The notes under the pieces are model-generated. The model did not search any database. It had not been told where the DNA came from and saw only the letters and a program-made list of their open reading frames with translations. Positions 37,074 to 51,033 of a stretch of DNA of 64,000 nucleotides are shown here, piece after piece. Numbering within the stretch: the stretch's first letter is position 1; each line of letters opens with the position of its first letter. Made by a program: the position numbers and the translations under genes. Source of the stretch: Selaginella tamariscina. Its lineage: Eukaryota; Streptophyta; Lycopodiopsida; Selaginellales; Selaginellaceae. The stretch is from positions 1 through 64,000 of the forward strand of contig PUQB01000079.1 in NCBI GenBank assembly GCA_003024785.1, written 5' to 3'.

Positions 37074-39488
37074 ATGGGGAAGAACATGAATTTGAAGGAT
37101 TGGCACTACTACAGAGAGAACTGGAAGCCGAGAAGGCTGCGCAATCGAGGGCCACCAAAAATTCCAATCCTAGACCTGGATAAGGCACTGGACCGTCTCG
37201 GGCAGCTCAGATCCGGATCGTGCTCGCACCTCCTCATGTATGCAGATCTCATCCGGCAATGCGGCAACCAGGGCGCGCTGTACCACGGTAGGCGTGTGCA
37301 CGCCCACATTCTCGATCATGGGTTCGGTAACAATGCCTTCCTGGGTGAGCTCATATTCCAGATGTACGCCAGATGCAGGTGCCTCGACACGGCACTTGCA
37401 CTCTTCAATGCAATGCCGGCCAAGCGAGTACAAGCATGGAACACACTCATCCGCAGTTATAATGAAACCGGAATGCCGGACGAAGCCTTACGGATTTACA
37501 AGCGGATGAGCGCTGAGAATGTCCAACCCGACGAGAGCAGCTTCTGTCTCGCGCTTGTATCCTGTGGATATCTTGGAGATCTCAACGAAGGCAGAGCAGT
37601 CCACTATCGGGTTACCACTGGGTACAGAGTTTCCCCCATAGTTCAGAGCGCCATTATTACAATGTACTCCAAGTGCCGCCGGACCGACCTGGCAAAGTCC
37701 GCTTTTGATACGGTGCACGAGAACGGTTTAGTGGCGTGGAACGCAATGATCTCGGCGTATACCCAGAACGGGCACTTCACAAATGCCGTGTCTCTCTATG
37801 TTGAGATGATTAGAACGGATGCAGCCGAGCCGGATGATATCACGTACGCCTCGGCGCTTGCGGCGTGTGCAGGCGCCGGGGACCTCCGGCAGGGTGTTGC
37901 TATCCACATGCGTGTCAGAGCGGACGAGTATATCGGTTATGTCAAAGTCCAGAATGCACTCGTCTCGATGTACAGCAAGTGCGGGAGGATCGAGGAGGCA
38001 AGGCAGGTGTTCGAGGAGATGCCCAAGAGGAACGTTGTTTCATGGACTCAATGATATCTGCGTATGCCCAGCTGGGCATAGCAGGATGGCGATCGACATG
38101 TACGAAAGAATGGACTCGGAAGGGATAGAACCGGACGAGCGGACATTCTCAAGCGTGGTTGCGGCAGTCGCCAGTCTCGGAACGTCCGGGATAGAACACG
38201 GGAGGAGGATACACGCCAGAGCAGTCGCGTGTGGCCTCGAGTCCGATGGGATCCTGCAAAACTCCCTGGTAAACATGTACGCAAAATGTGGGAGTATAGA
38301 AGAGGCAAAGAAAGTTTTCGAGCAGATGAAGTCCAAGGGAGTCGTTGCATACACGTCTATGATATCGGGATACGTACATAACGGGCACTCCCGGGAGGCT
38401 CTCAGACTCTTCAGGTGTATGCTGGACGAGAGCGTGAAGCCGAACGAGATCACGTTTGCGAGTGCGTTTGCCGCCTGCATTGCCACTGGGGACCTCACCG
38501 AGGGCTCATGGATCCACCGTCAGATGGTCGAGACCGGGTTCCGCTCGGACGACCCGTTTGCACACAACTCGCTCATGGATATGTATGCCAAGTGCGGGGA
38601 TCTCAGTCTTGCAGTAGATGTATTCGAGAAGATGAAGAACAAGGACCTCATTGCGTGGACAACCATAATCTCGGCGAACGTCCAGTTTGGGAACTACCGG
38701 CAGGCACTGGAGTTGTACAAGAGAATGCTCGACACCAGGATACGCCCCGACGTGGTCATACTCTCAACGCTCATAACTGCGTGTGCTGGGCTAGGCAGTC
38801 TTACAGACGGCCAGCATATACACCACGACATGATAGAAGCCGGTCTAGGAAACGACACCTCGTTACAGAATGCCCTGGTGAGCATGTACGCCAAGTGCGG
38901 TAGCCTTCACCTGGCAAGATGCATGTTCGACAATGTGAAATACAGAGACGTGGTGACATGGACTTCGATGCTTGCTGCGTATGCCCAAGAAGGGCATTCA
39001 AGCTCTACAGTACTGGAGTTGTTTCGGTTAATGCAGGCTGATGGGGTGACGCCAAACAGTATAAGCTTTATACCGGTCTTGATCGCATGCAGCCAGGCGG
39101 GTCTTGTTGAAGAGGGAAGAACGGTTTTCACTTCATTAACAGATGATTACTATGGTGAGCTCTCCTCGGAGCACTATGGTTGCATGTGGATGTACTGGGA
39201 CGTGCTGGGAAACTCAAGGAGGCAGAGGAGCTTATTGACAGTATGCCTTACATGCCCGATACCATCGTTTGGCAGAGTCTGTTAGCCTCTTCTCGAGTTC
39301 ACAACAATGCACTAGTCGGTACACGGGCTGCCGACTGTTTGCTGCTGCTTGATCCGGAGACTACTTCCCCGTACTTGTTGCTGTCCGAGATATATTCTGC
39401 AGTCGGCAGGAATTCTGATGTTGAGGTGATTAAGGAGGAACTTAGAGCCAGGAGAATAAATAAAATGGCTCAATTTTGTCGTACATAG
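37074..39488 (+). CDS. PLS-class pentatricopeptide repeat protein, E-type
   Basis: PPR proteins bind organellar RNA in a base-specific way and act in editing, splicing or stability. This intronless gene encodes about 805 residues with tandem PLS repeats; examples are NTLIRSYNETGMPDEALRIY, NAMISAYTQNGHFTNAVSLY, ALVSMYSKCGRIEEARQVFE, TSMISGYVHNGHSREALRLF and NSLMDMYAKCGDLSLAVDVF. After the last repeat comes an E-like region (VDVLGRAGKLKEAEELID, TIVWQSLLASSRVHNN, LLLSEIYSA), and it ends at RINKMAQFCRT with no DYW deaminase domain. Single bases are missing at about 38049, 38076 and 39185. With them the frame is exactly 806 codons. The coding GC content is far above its AT-rich flanks. The start is the ATG at 37074, 150 bp from the mTERF start. 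Confidence 0.92.
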
Positions 39489-42400
39489 AATGTTACTTAT
39501 ATAATATTAAACACCATTGCAGACACACAAACACTTAATACGCATGCATGTATATTGTACAAGTATATAGATCTGCAAAGAGATATACGTATACTATAGA
39601 CTATATATACCCATATATTATACACATATAAATACAAATGTGTATTTATATATGTACAAACATTGTGCATTTGACATACGTGCACTTTAAATGTTTTACC
39701 TAAATTTTAGTTAAAAATTTAAAGTTTCAACAAACTTGTTTAAGATAAATAATTATATTTAACTTAAATAGTCAATATGTATAAATCAATTTGGAACATT
39801 TTTAATTTAACATCTCAAATTAATAAAAATTCCTAAAGACAATGAAACCTTGATATTTATAAAATAAAATTCTAATCAGGTGAGTTACATAATTGTAAAA
39901 TCGTTTATGTTATTAAAGATGGATATTAACACATACATGCACACACCTGTATGTCATGTATATGCCAATTGTGATTATATAAAACCTAAAAGAATTATTT
40001 AGAAATAACTATGTTTTTAATTTATAAAATTTCTCTATTATATAAATGTTTATTGTATGTGTATAGTTTTCTAGGAAATGAAAAATAAATAAGTTTAAAG
40101 TATCTATATATTTAGTTTGAAGAAATTTACATCAAATTTTAAAGTACATTAAAAATGAATGAATTTGTTAAATACTATTATAAAACAAAACATTTATTTG
40201 CTTTAAAAATGATAGATTACATTTAATAATGTGTATACATTATTACAGCAAAAGCGTTCATGAATGCATAACATGGTCGTAAACAATAAAATGTGATAAG
40301 GCATAAATTTGAAAGATAACATTATATTGTAATGTGAAGGGCATTTTGAAAATAAAACATAAAAAATGATATTAAAAAAATAAATTCATCTTATTCAAGG
40401 ATAAACATATAGTTTGAAAGATTAATATAATGATTTGTGTTCTTCTACCATTCCATATATTAAACAATTTTTATTAATTCACCTAATTTTATTGTTTGAT
40501 GTTTATAAAATTATTATGAAGGTGTTTCATGTTTTAATGTTATTTTACCATGTTAAATGAATTTTTTAGGATATTAATATAAGTTTTACTAGAATATCAA
40601 AATTATATATTAATATAAAAATATATCAACATATGAATGTATAAATTATATATATATATAACAAGGAATAATATTTTCTGAAATGGTTGTGCATGTTTAT
40701 TAAAGCCTCATAATATATGTAAAAAAAAATAAAGTTAAGGAAATAAATTAAAATAAAAAGTCTTACTTTCATACATATTATGCTATATTACTTTAATTTT
40801 GTAATTTATTCAAGTTTCATACATTTTTTTTTATTTTTTTTATTACTCTTACTAACATTCCAATTAAATCTTCACGTTGAATATTACATTTAATTATATT
40901 AATTATATTTTTTATAATTAATTTTAAAGAGTAACATATTCAACCATTTATATAGTCCATTCTTCCTTAATTATAACATTTCTTAAATATGTCTTGGGTG
41001 AAATATGTTTAAAAAATTTATGAAATATATATCACCAAATATGTGTTGGAGCCCAATTATAAATAATTTAACATAATTTTTTATGTGATTTTACATTCCT
41101 TTAAAAACAAGTTTCATTTTCAATATTTAAATTCAAGTTTTTAAAAATATATATAATTATATAAAATCTTATGTCTTACAACCTTCCCAAACTTTAAGAA
41201 ACTAATATATATATAAACTTTAAAAAACTTATAAATGTAAAGAATTCATTCCAAATTTATCACTAATAATATATATATATATAAACTTCTCGATAGTAAT
41301 TAAGAAAATTTATTACAATGCATAGTTCTATTTTTTTTTGTTAAAACTTATTAAACTTGTTTAATTTTATAATAACATCAGTTAAAAAAAACCCTTGAGA
41401 TTGTATCATTTCATTTTTAGAATTATCATTAATGAAATAGTATAAGCATTGCCACAATTAATTTATCCATAATTTATCTTTTTAAAAACCAACATATAAC
41501 ATAAATTTTAAAAATGATTATACTTAACAAATCAAATTCATTTAGAAAACTTCTATAGGTAAATCTTATTTGTAAGAAAATTTAAAAATATAAAAAGTTT
41601 TTCATAAATATTAAATTTAATTTTTACTACTAAAGCTTCACGATATATTATGCAATATACACTAATTAAGTTTAAATTAACATTTTTAAACTTTGAAATA
41701 ACTTCAATTTTACATCTTATATAATAACACATCCACATTATTTTTTATATTTCCAAATTCATTTTATTATTAATATTTTGAAGATGACTTTATATGTAAC
41801 ATTCCCAGAGATAATAATGCTACAAATATGTTGTCATTATACATGTCTTTATCATCTCTTTTTAAAAAACTTGCATAAATAATCAAATGTTTTTAAAATT
41901 AATTATATGTACCATTGTCAACCATGACAAAATAAAATAAATTATTTTGAATTTTATGTTGAAGAATTTCTCAAACACCCACTGCATTTGACATAATTAT
42001 TTAATATTAAATTCATATAACTATATTCATTTCCTATCAAAAAATTAGTGCTTCTACTAACTTATTTAACATAAATTATTTTAACTTACATAATTAAATA
42101 TCATTGCAACACAAAAATGTTCACCTTCATAATTTATAAATTATCTTTTCTTGTGTTAAATATATCTTTCCTACAATAATAAATAATTTTATTATTCCCA
42201 TAAGTTCCTTCTGCTTTAAATTAAAATCATAATTAGTTACTACTTTCTAATCGAAAAACTTTGCATGTTTTTGTAATATACATATCATGAAACAATTGTG
42301 AAAACATTATTCTTTTGAACATACCTTTGAACACCAATGATAAAATATTTTTTATATTCCTCGTTCTTGAATTTACATATGCTCATTAATTTTCTAAATT

Positions 42401-44729
42401 TTGAAGTAAGAATTGACTTAGCATTAAGCTGTTTTGTAATACTATTTTTAAAATTCTTATTAGGCCTATAACTAAAATAAAAACACAAAATATTAAGAAC
42501 ACGTGAAACTATTCAACATTATCGTAATTATAACTTTAATTTTTTCCATCCCTAACTCATTCAGAAAACTACTCTTTATATCTTGAATGTTATTGCGGTA
42601 ACAACTATAATTAATGTTAGAATATACTAAATATATAAAAAATTTATAATATATGTATTATAATGTATTATAGAATATTCATAAGAATGTATTGATAAAA
42701 TATACATTATATGTGCCCTAAGTTGAAAAAAAAATGTTAATGCAGTGCTGATGTACTTTTAAATTTTCATTAAAGACATTTCTAAATTATGCCCATTTCT
42801 ACGTACCAAAACACCTCACAACAAATTTATGCCATAAATGATGCATAATATGTTGATTATTATTTATTTGGGACGATTAAGTACTTATTTATTTTAATTT
42901 ATTTTTGTTATTCATTAATAAAAATTTAAATTTTAATTAATTTTTGAATATTCAGAGATAATTAAGTTCACATAATCTTATTAAATATTGATTAATATGT
43001 ATGTACGCAGGCTATGCTCTTGTTGAGATAAAAAGGTATATTCCAACATTGACACACGCAGAGAAATGAACGTTGGTACCACGAAGCAATCGTGCTACTT
43101 ATTATCTGTTGTGCACACCATCTATTTATTAAGTGTTAAAGTTTTTTAAAAATTATTTATAATGGTATTAAAAGAACTATTTATGCTGGCTTTGCAGCTC
43201 GAATATAGGGTCGTGACGGTCAATTGAAATTCATTTCCAGGGGCAATAATAGGAATTTTTTAAAGTAAATTAGAAATAATAATTCAGATCAAGTTTTAAA
43301 TTAAATTAGACATGAATGAGTTAGATTACGTGCTTTATTTAAAATTAAATTTTATTAATAATTAGTTATTGAATGTTTATTAGAGATAAATAGCGTATTG
43401 TTTATAAGTGATACGAGTTTATGAATTAACAGAGTTATTATAGTATCATGTATTGGTAGCATAAAAATACAAATATATTCACAGGCACACACATTGTTTT
43501 ATATATATATATATATATATATGAGCTTAATTAAATACATACAGTACTAAACATTTTCTTGTTAGCTCGGTTGGTTAGAGTGTCGTTCATGTAAGTCAAA
43601 TGTAGCATCTATGGGAGTGGACTCCGTTGTTCTTTGCATAAGGCTTTTACACTTTTTAACATAAATCATATACACGTGTCTGTTGTATGTTCTTAACCAT
43701 TGTCTCCTCATATATATATGTGTGTGTGATCAAAGCTTTCTACGTACATAATATGGCTTAGGTCTAAATCATTTATTGTTATTAGTTTAAGTTTTGAAAA
43801 ACATTTTAAATACGCACATTATACGGTTTGGACTGTATGAAAGGTACACGTATACATAAATAAAAGTGAGTTATATACAGTCTCTCTCTATAAATTACAC
43901 TGTTTATTTATATTAGAAAACTAATTAATTAGTGTTAATTATTTTTTTTCATAATGATGGATATAAATTAAAAGCAGATTCATATCATGTTGAACTAGAT
44001 CAGAATTTTAAAGTAAATTAATATAAATGTAAATAAAGTGGAGTCAGTACATAGTTTTTCAATATTAACATTCATTATTAAATTTTTAATTTCACAACTT
44101 ATAAACTACCCCATTATATTGTAGCATACACATGTGATGTTGATTGTTACAAACACACACAACACGCATGGAAATATGTATATATGTATAAAATACTACT
44201 CGTAGAAAATGGGCACTGAAAACCAAACTCTCTCTCCCTCTCACACACACACATACACACACACTTGTATGCCATTAAGTTTAAAGCAATAGTTGGCGCT
44301 ATATAAGCTAAAACATTGCAAAGGATTTTCAATGGTACTATTTAATTAAATTAATGAATAAGAATGTGTATGTATACAATCCTCAAATCATATACACACA
44401 CCTCTGTTGTACGTTTGTATATACATATGCAACATACTGAGGAAGTTAAAAATGGTCGACACTTGGCAACGCTCTGACATTAACATAAATCAAAAAATTT
44501 AATATCTCTATATATTTAATTAAGCTCAGTCGCAGTGTGCGTATATATATACTGCATTATAGATTCCTACTATCATTACCCAGTAAAGAGAGTTAATTAA
44601 AGATTCTTAAATGAATTTCATATTAAAGGTTTAACTAAATTTGATTAGTATTCATATATATATTGTTTTAAAATATAGGATTTTTAAAATTTGTAAAATC
44701 CCTAATTTAGCCCTAAATCGGAGGACGCC
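39489..44729. other. Gene desert, AT-rich
   Basis: More than 5 kb without a recognisable gene. At about 43566-43585 a short A-box-like stretch (GCTCGGTTGGTTAGAGTG) resembles a tRNA 5' half but has no matching B box or stems, so it is at most a tRNA-derived fragment. (TA)n and (AC)n tracts are scattered through it. Confidence 0.55.
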
Positions 44730-45962
44730 ATGGCGAAAGAGAGACGGCCATGGCGAATGCGAGGAAAGCACAAATCTTTGAAGATAAATAAGCCTTTATT
44801 TTTGCTCCCTATAGGTTTAGATAACATGTTAAGAGCGGGCCGTAAACTGAAGTCGAAACACAGACGCAGCAATAGACCCCGAAAGAAGAAGAAGGTATGT
44901 CAAGTGGGGATGCCTTGGCCTCCATACTTAGCAACCTGGCAGATCTGCACAAATGTCTAACTGTTTCCAAGTCGTGGTGTTCGATCATCAAGTCAGATTA
45001 CTTCCGCAACTTGTGGTGCTCAAACGCACATGCTGAACAAAGCAGCTTCGTCATACTCATGAGTAACTATTTCTTTTGGAGACAAGTGCGATGTGGTGCG
45101 GTGTGACACGCACTGTTAAGTTGGCGGAGTTTACATACTCCCAAGTTGTGGCTTCTGCGGGAGGCCTGGTATGTGTGCTGGGCAAGCCTGAACTGAAACA
45201 GCTCCGCTCCTACACACTTGCAGTTGGGCCCGTAACTGGGGAGTGGCTCGAGCTTCCACCTCTAGCTGTCGATGACACGTTGAGAATGTCAGATGACAGC
45301 TACACAGAATTCCGAATGGGGGTACTTGGAAAGGCATACCGAGTAATGGTACAGCACAGTAGTTATTCAAGTCACTCTGGCTATGTTTACGACTCGGTAA
45401 CGGCGGGCTGGGCACCTGTTCCAAGAGTGTCCTTTGAGGCATCTGATGCAGCTGCAAAGAAGATGGCAATCTATGACATAACTGGGTCAAAGATGGTCTC
45501 TGGGTTGGCTGGAGAGCTCTGTAGCCAAGACACATTTGGAGCGTGGAAGTGACGAACTCTGTATCCTTTCACTGGCAGCTTCTGCTTGTGGGAGTACTAG
45601 GGGACGCATACTTTGCAGCTCCATGGATGGTTGCGTACGGAGGTTGTGTCACATACGTGGACCCTTCCCGGTGGCTTTGGTGTTTGGAGATTGGTACATG
45701 GAAACTGCGTACTGTGAGTGCAGTAACGCAACTGGAAATGATGTACAAGGCCTTGGGAACGAATTGGGATCGCTTTTACTTCCACATGTCAACCGTGAAG
45801 GCAGAATGCCTGTGGCCATTTGGTGTCGGTTGACGACGGAAAATTTCTTGCTATTGTCTACTACCTGGAGAGTAGCAAGGGGTCTTCAAGCTCAAGCTTT
45901 CGCTCGAATTCTACGCACGTGAAAATTATTTGGCTGCGGTGGTTTATCGGCCTCTCTGTTGA
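44730..45962 (+). CDS. F-box protein, kelch-like C-terminus, frame-broken
   Basis: F-box proteins recruit substrates to SCF ubiquitin ligases through SKP1. An F-box is readable at about 44905-45020 (DALASILSNLADLHKC, VSKSWCSIIKSDYFRNLW). It is followed by beta-propeller-like sequence typical of plant F-box/kelch proteins (YTLAVGPVTGEWLELPPL, YVYDSVTAGWAPVPR, NSVSFHWQLLLVGVL, CLEIGTWKLRTV), and the most likely C-terminus ends VVYRPLC at 45962. The frame changes at least at about 45080, 45548 and 45825-45890. An upstream ATG at 44730 opens a basic leader (HRRSNRPRKKKK) that joins the F-box only with another one-base correction at about 44893; otherwise translation could start at the ATG at 44897. 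Either a gene with assembly indels or a pseudogene. Confidence 0.65.
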
Positions 45963-46624
45963 GTCCTCTACCCCTCAGGTGACAATAAATAAAATGGATT
46001 TATTGAATTTTTTGCTTTTGTTATTACATGACTACGCACAGCTAGTGCAAAACCTCACGTGTACCGTTTATACATATTTGTGTGTAATGTATATAAACTT
46101 TAACATCTGCATTTTGGAGGGTTTTGGTACGAGGCCCGCCGGCATTGCGGGCTAGCGCTCACGGCCAGCCCACAGCTGACTGAGAGATTTTGTCACTGCT
46201 TTATTGATTCACCGTGATCTGTCGCAAACGAATTCATAAACTAGATTCTCACGCTGAAATTGCGAGTGTGCGGCGTATCGATCAATCAGATTGTGAACTA
46301 GAGCTCAAGCTTGAGAATCACTTTTTAATTGGAAAATCTCTCAAAATCTCATCGTTTCTGATAGCTTCACAGTCGTATTCCCAATTTAAGGATCAATATC
46401 TGATTCTAAGTTACGGATTCGTTTGTGACATTTTACAGTGAGTTAATCAAATTTTGACAGTGATTCTAGGTTTTGATTTGTCTGCAGCGGCGTTCCATGG
46501 TGATCGAGCAGTAACAGGTGCGTATGTATGTTTATATCAGTGCTCTAGCTTATGGATTCGCGAAACAGTCTCTCGGCGGCGTTTCTAACTCGGTCATCCC
46601 TTCTTTCGTGAGGTGTGTGGAGTA

Positions 46625-46745
46625 AGTTCCCGGATATAAATAAAAATGACCTTACGGGTTAATGGATATACATGGTTTGAAAAATATAAATTTTCTTAAA
46701 TACATGTTTTTTCCTGATTTTTAATATTTGCTTAAATTTTAATTA
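46625..46745. repeat. Dispersed repeat, copy C (diverged)
   Basis: Shares ATATAAATAAAAA, ACCTT..GGGTTAATG and TTTTTCCTGATTTT with copy A at 34267-34405 in the same order, but is more diverged and lacks the first block. Confidence 0.45.
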
Positions 46746-47374
46746 ATTGTCACTAATACAAAAAGGGCTTTATAACATAATCATCCCAGTCTGTGTTTGC
46801 TTATATGAATTTCCTCTCTCTCTATCCGTCCGTGTGTGTAAGTATCTAGCAACCAAGAAATCCACCAGGTGTGTGGATTTTGTGTGGCAGTGATATAAAC
46901 ATATGCACAAAATTCACACACGTGGTCACAGATTTCATGGTTGCTAAACTCACGCGCACACAACATGCACACCATATAATCTATACTTGGGATATTGATC
47001 AACACATAGGTGTATACATGTTTATATATTTTCACTCTCTCTCTCTTCATATGCACGTGTAGTGGAGATCGCAAGGGTCCTATTTATGTGACCCCCCCCC
47101 CATTTTGTAGCAGTTAATTGTGTTTTGTTTTGTTTTTTCATAGATTTGTAGTGCAGGGGTAAGCTTTTACATACACATATAGCACATAAGTATGTGTGTT
47201 GTATTGTGTGTGTGCATATATAAAGTATAACATATGGAGTATGCATATGTGTTTCTTGTAGCATGTGAATGTATGAATATGCATCTATCTTATACATATG
47301 AATATATATAAGGGACTGTGTAACTAAGAAATGCGATGTGATATACATGTATAAAACATATAACATTATATCTT

Positions 47375-47427
<53 letters not shown>

Positions 47428-50278
47428 TTTATTTATATTTGTGAGAGGATATATGTGTATTTGTGTCTTTGTGTGTGTGTGTTGAGAAAGAGAATACATT
47501 AATATCTCTCTTTAAATTAATGTTATATTTTTTAGAATACAAAAACATATTCTTTGTATAATATATATGTGTGTGTGTGTGTTTATGTATACATGTGTGT
47601 AGGATATTCTTAATTTATTGTTATTATATTTTTTTAAGTAATGTTGTTTAACGAATAGGATGAACATAATGTGCTAAAAAGGTATAGAACACATAACATT
47701 AATATATATATATATAATCACAATATGTTTATATATATGTATTAATATAATATATTTATATTTATATTTTGAGGGTCAAACAATAAAAAAACAATTATTA
47801 AACGATTAACTTTGTAATGTTAAAGATAAACATGTTTAATTTTATGAAGTATGTTCATCCTTAGTGTTACAATAATTATGTTTTAATAAATTTTTTTTTT
47901 AAAAAATTGATTTTCAAGTTAATTATTTAAAAAAATATAAGCATATTGTATTTATATATACATATACATTTATTCTTAAATAAGAAAGAAAAATATAACC
48001 TGAGCTTTCTTATTCATATTGAACTTTAATTGTATTATTTGAAATATTAAGAATTAAAAAAACCATACCAAAAATAATTATTATTTTAGTTTTATTCTTT
48101 TCGGTTCTTAAAAATTTTTCTGCAAATTTATTTGTGATTATATATGTATAATTTATGTGTTTTATACTTATTTAATGCATTACATTATTTATTATACAAT
48201 TTTACCATGTTTATCCTGTTTGTTCTATAATACATTATAAAGAAAATATAATAACATTAAATTAAAAATATCTTTCGTCTAACACATATATACAATGCAC
48301 ACACACACACACACACCACACACACACACACACACATAAGAAAGATTAGGATCTTATGTGTTTTAAAAAATAGAACATTAAGTAAAAAATGTGTCTTCTT
48401 TCTCAACACACACATATACAAAAAATATATATGTATGTATAGTAAACATATTATAATGTTATATGTTTTATACTTAATTATTATATTGCATTTTTTTCAC
48501 ACAATTACACAAATTGTTTGAGTAAAAGTAATGCATTTATTTTTTATATACTTGAATTGATAAATGCCAAATAATATAAGCATTACATGAAGTAAATTTA
48601 AATAAGTGTTAGTTAAATTAAATATCTTTTAGTTATATTATTACATAAAGTAAATAATTTTTATTTACATTGTTTAATACTAGACACCTATTAATATATA
48701 AGTTCATCGCATTACATTTCTTTATTATACAATTTCATTATGTTTATCTTGATTTAATATATACATTATTTATAAATATAATAATATTAAATTTAAAATG
48801 TATCCTTTCAATATACATATATAATAAAAGATATAATGTTATGTGTTCTATACATGTTTATCATATTGTATTTCTTAATTGCACACACGAATATATATAC
48901 ATATATTCATGCACAAGATATATGTATATTCATACATACATTCACGTGGTATAATAAACAATATATAATACCCCATATCTTATAGTTTATACATGATATT
49001 ACATACATATTTGTATGTATGTATGTATATAAATCTTACTTTTATATTAAAAAAAAATATCTTTTAACATTTCATTTTAATCATTTTTCACTTGTGCACT
49101 TGTTATATATAAAATAAGAATTTCTTGTGAAATAAATTTTCATGCACTTCTTATGTATATAATAAGAATTCCTTATAAAGTAAAATTTAAATCAAATGAA
49201 TTTATCTCCATACGAAATAATCATATTAATGTAATATTATTTACCAATGTAATATGCAATTAAATTTAATTATTAATTTTTTTTTATATATATTTCTTCA
49301 ATAATTCTAAGTTGATTATAAATATAAAGAGTGTCGTTCATTCCAAATGGTCATATATAATATAAAATTAAAAGGATCCTTAAGAAATTCACTTAAACCA
49401 ATATATATATATGTGTATGTGCATACTATTATGGAACAAATAATTTTAAAAAAAACATAAGTATATAATAAAAAATTATTTTTATAATACCTTCATCCCA
49501 TGCATTTTATTAAATTAAACAAATAAAAAATATACATAAACACTGTCTTGCAAACCTCTTTGGTTATCATATTTATTTCTTTTTAACATGTTTTTTTTTG
49601 TAAATACATAAATATAATAAATTTATATAAATCAATAACTGACTATGTAGATTATATGATATATAATGTTGCAATATTTGAACATTAATAACATCAATAT
49701 TTCTTTATCTTATAACATTATATATACATCTTATTTATTTAATAAAATTATTTTGATATTCTATTTACGTACATAATAAATCCTTTTCATGCCTCACTTA
49801 CCTTAACCATAATTTAAAATTTTTGACATCTTTATTTTAGTAGTGCATATGATATGAATTTAATAATAAAAAATCCCTTCAAATACACTGAAATACTATG
49901 TACTTTTATTTCCTGTCGAAAAGACCAAATTGTTCTTAATAAAAACTTTTAATAAAATAAAAACCACATTAATTAAAATGTTTAGTGTATTATTTTAAAT
50001 AAACCAATACTAATTTAGTTTTAGCTCTTTATAAGATAGAATAGTTGCTCAAGCTAATCAAGCTTATGTATTTTCATTGTTGCTTTTGTATGAAAATTCA
50101 TTTAGTAAATATTTATCACCTTTTTATATTCTTATTTAATTATTTTCTTACATGGTGTTTGTGTGTTTGATAATGTATATTACATATTATATATAGATAT
50201 ATACACGTAGAAAAAATGCATTACAAATGTATGAACGAAACAAAACACAATCAATTGCAAATATTCATTCCTTTATTC

Positions 50279-50452
50279 GATTGTGTTTTAAAACATAAGC
50301 ATATTATATTATAGTAATACATGTGTGTATATATAATATATATATAATATGTAATTCATGTCAAAATATATATCCAAGAATTACATATCTAGGCAATATA
50401 CTTAGAGAATATTAAATTGTGTTTTAAAACATAAGCATATTATATTATAGTA

Positions 50453-50495
<43 letters not shown>

Positions 50496-50559
50496 ATATG
50501 TAATTCATGTCAAAATATATCCAAGAATTACATATCTAAGCAATATACTTAGAGAATAT
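50279..50559. repeat. Tandem duplication, about 138-bp unit, two copies
   Basis: Units at about 50279-50416 and 50417-50559 are nearly identical, each running from ATTGTGTTTTAAAACATAAG to TACTTAGAGAATAT. They differ mainly in the length of the internal (TA)n tract. No coding frame. Confidence 0.9.
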
Positions 50560-50811
50560 CCATCTAAACCCTAGCCTAAACCCATAGAAAGATCCAGTTA
50601 GACAAAAAGAAAAGAGACAAACTACAAACAAATATGATTAACAGTAATCATAAACAACTCTTTCTTTGGTGGCCACCCCACTCCACCAAATGAAAGACGT
50701 ATACACCAATAAAAGACATATAAAAGGACAAAATAACAAGTCATATATTTAATATTTATTAGTGCTATATATGCACATGTATCTATACTCAGGCATATCT
50801 CTTTAGCAGCA

Positions 50812-51002
50812 ATGGCCAAGGAACCGTCTTTACTAGGAGAAGTCAGAAATGTGAAGCTCTTCAGTGATGGAAAGGTAATCCGTCAAGACAATCTGTTCTG
50901 GCCAGATGTCCCTCCCAACCCCAATCTCGAGTCTCCTAGTGATGAAGTGGGCTCTAAGGACATCGTTTTAGAAACCAGCACTGGACTATGGTGTCGCATA
51001 TA

Positions 51003-51033
<31 letters not shown>

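Larger units (their letters stand above)
45963..50811. other. AT-rich intergenic DNA with repeats
   Basis: No gene is recognised in about 4.8 kb. A GC-richer island at about 46115-46330 contains the hairpin-prone GCCCGCCGGCATTGCGGGC. A diverged copy of a dispersed repeat lies at 46625-46745, a long (TA)n tract at about 47381-47421, a (CA)n pair at about 48297-48336, and a tandem duplication at 50279-50559. Confidence 0.6.

Noticed and set aside
48297-48336. Regular CA repeats considered as a CRISPR-like array
   Set aside because: Simple microsatellite without spacers; CRISPR arrays are not expected in plant nuclear DNA.
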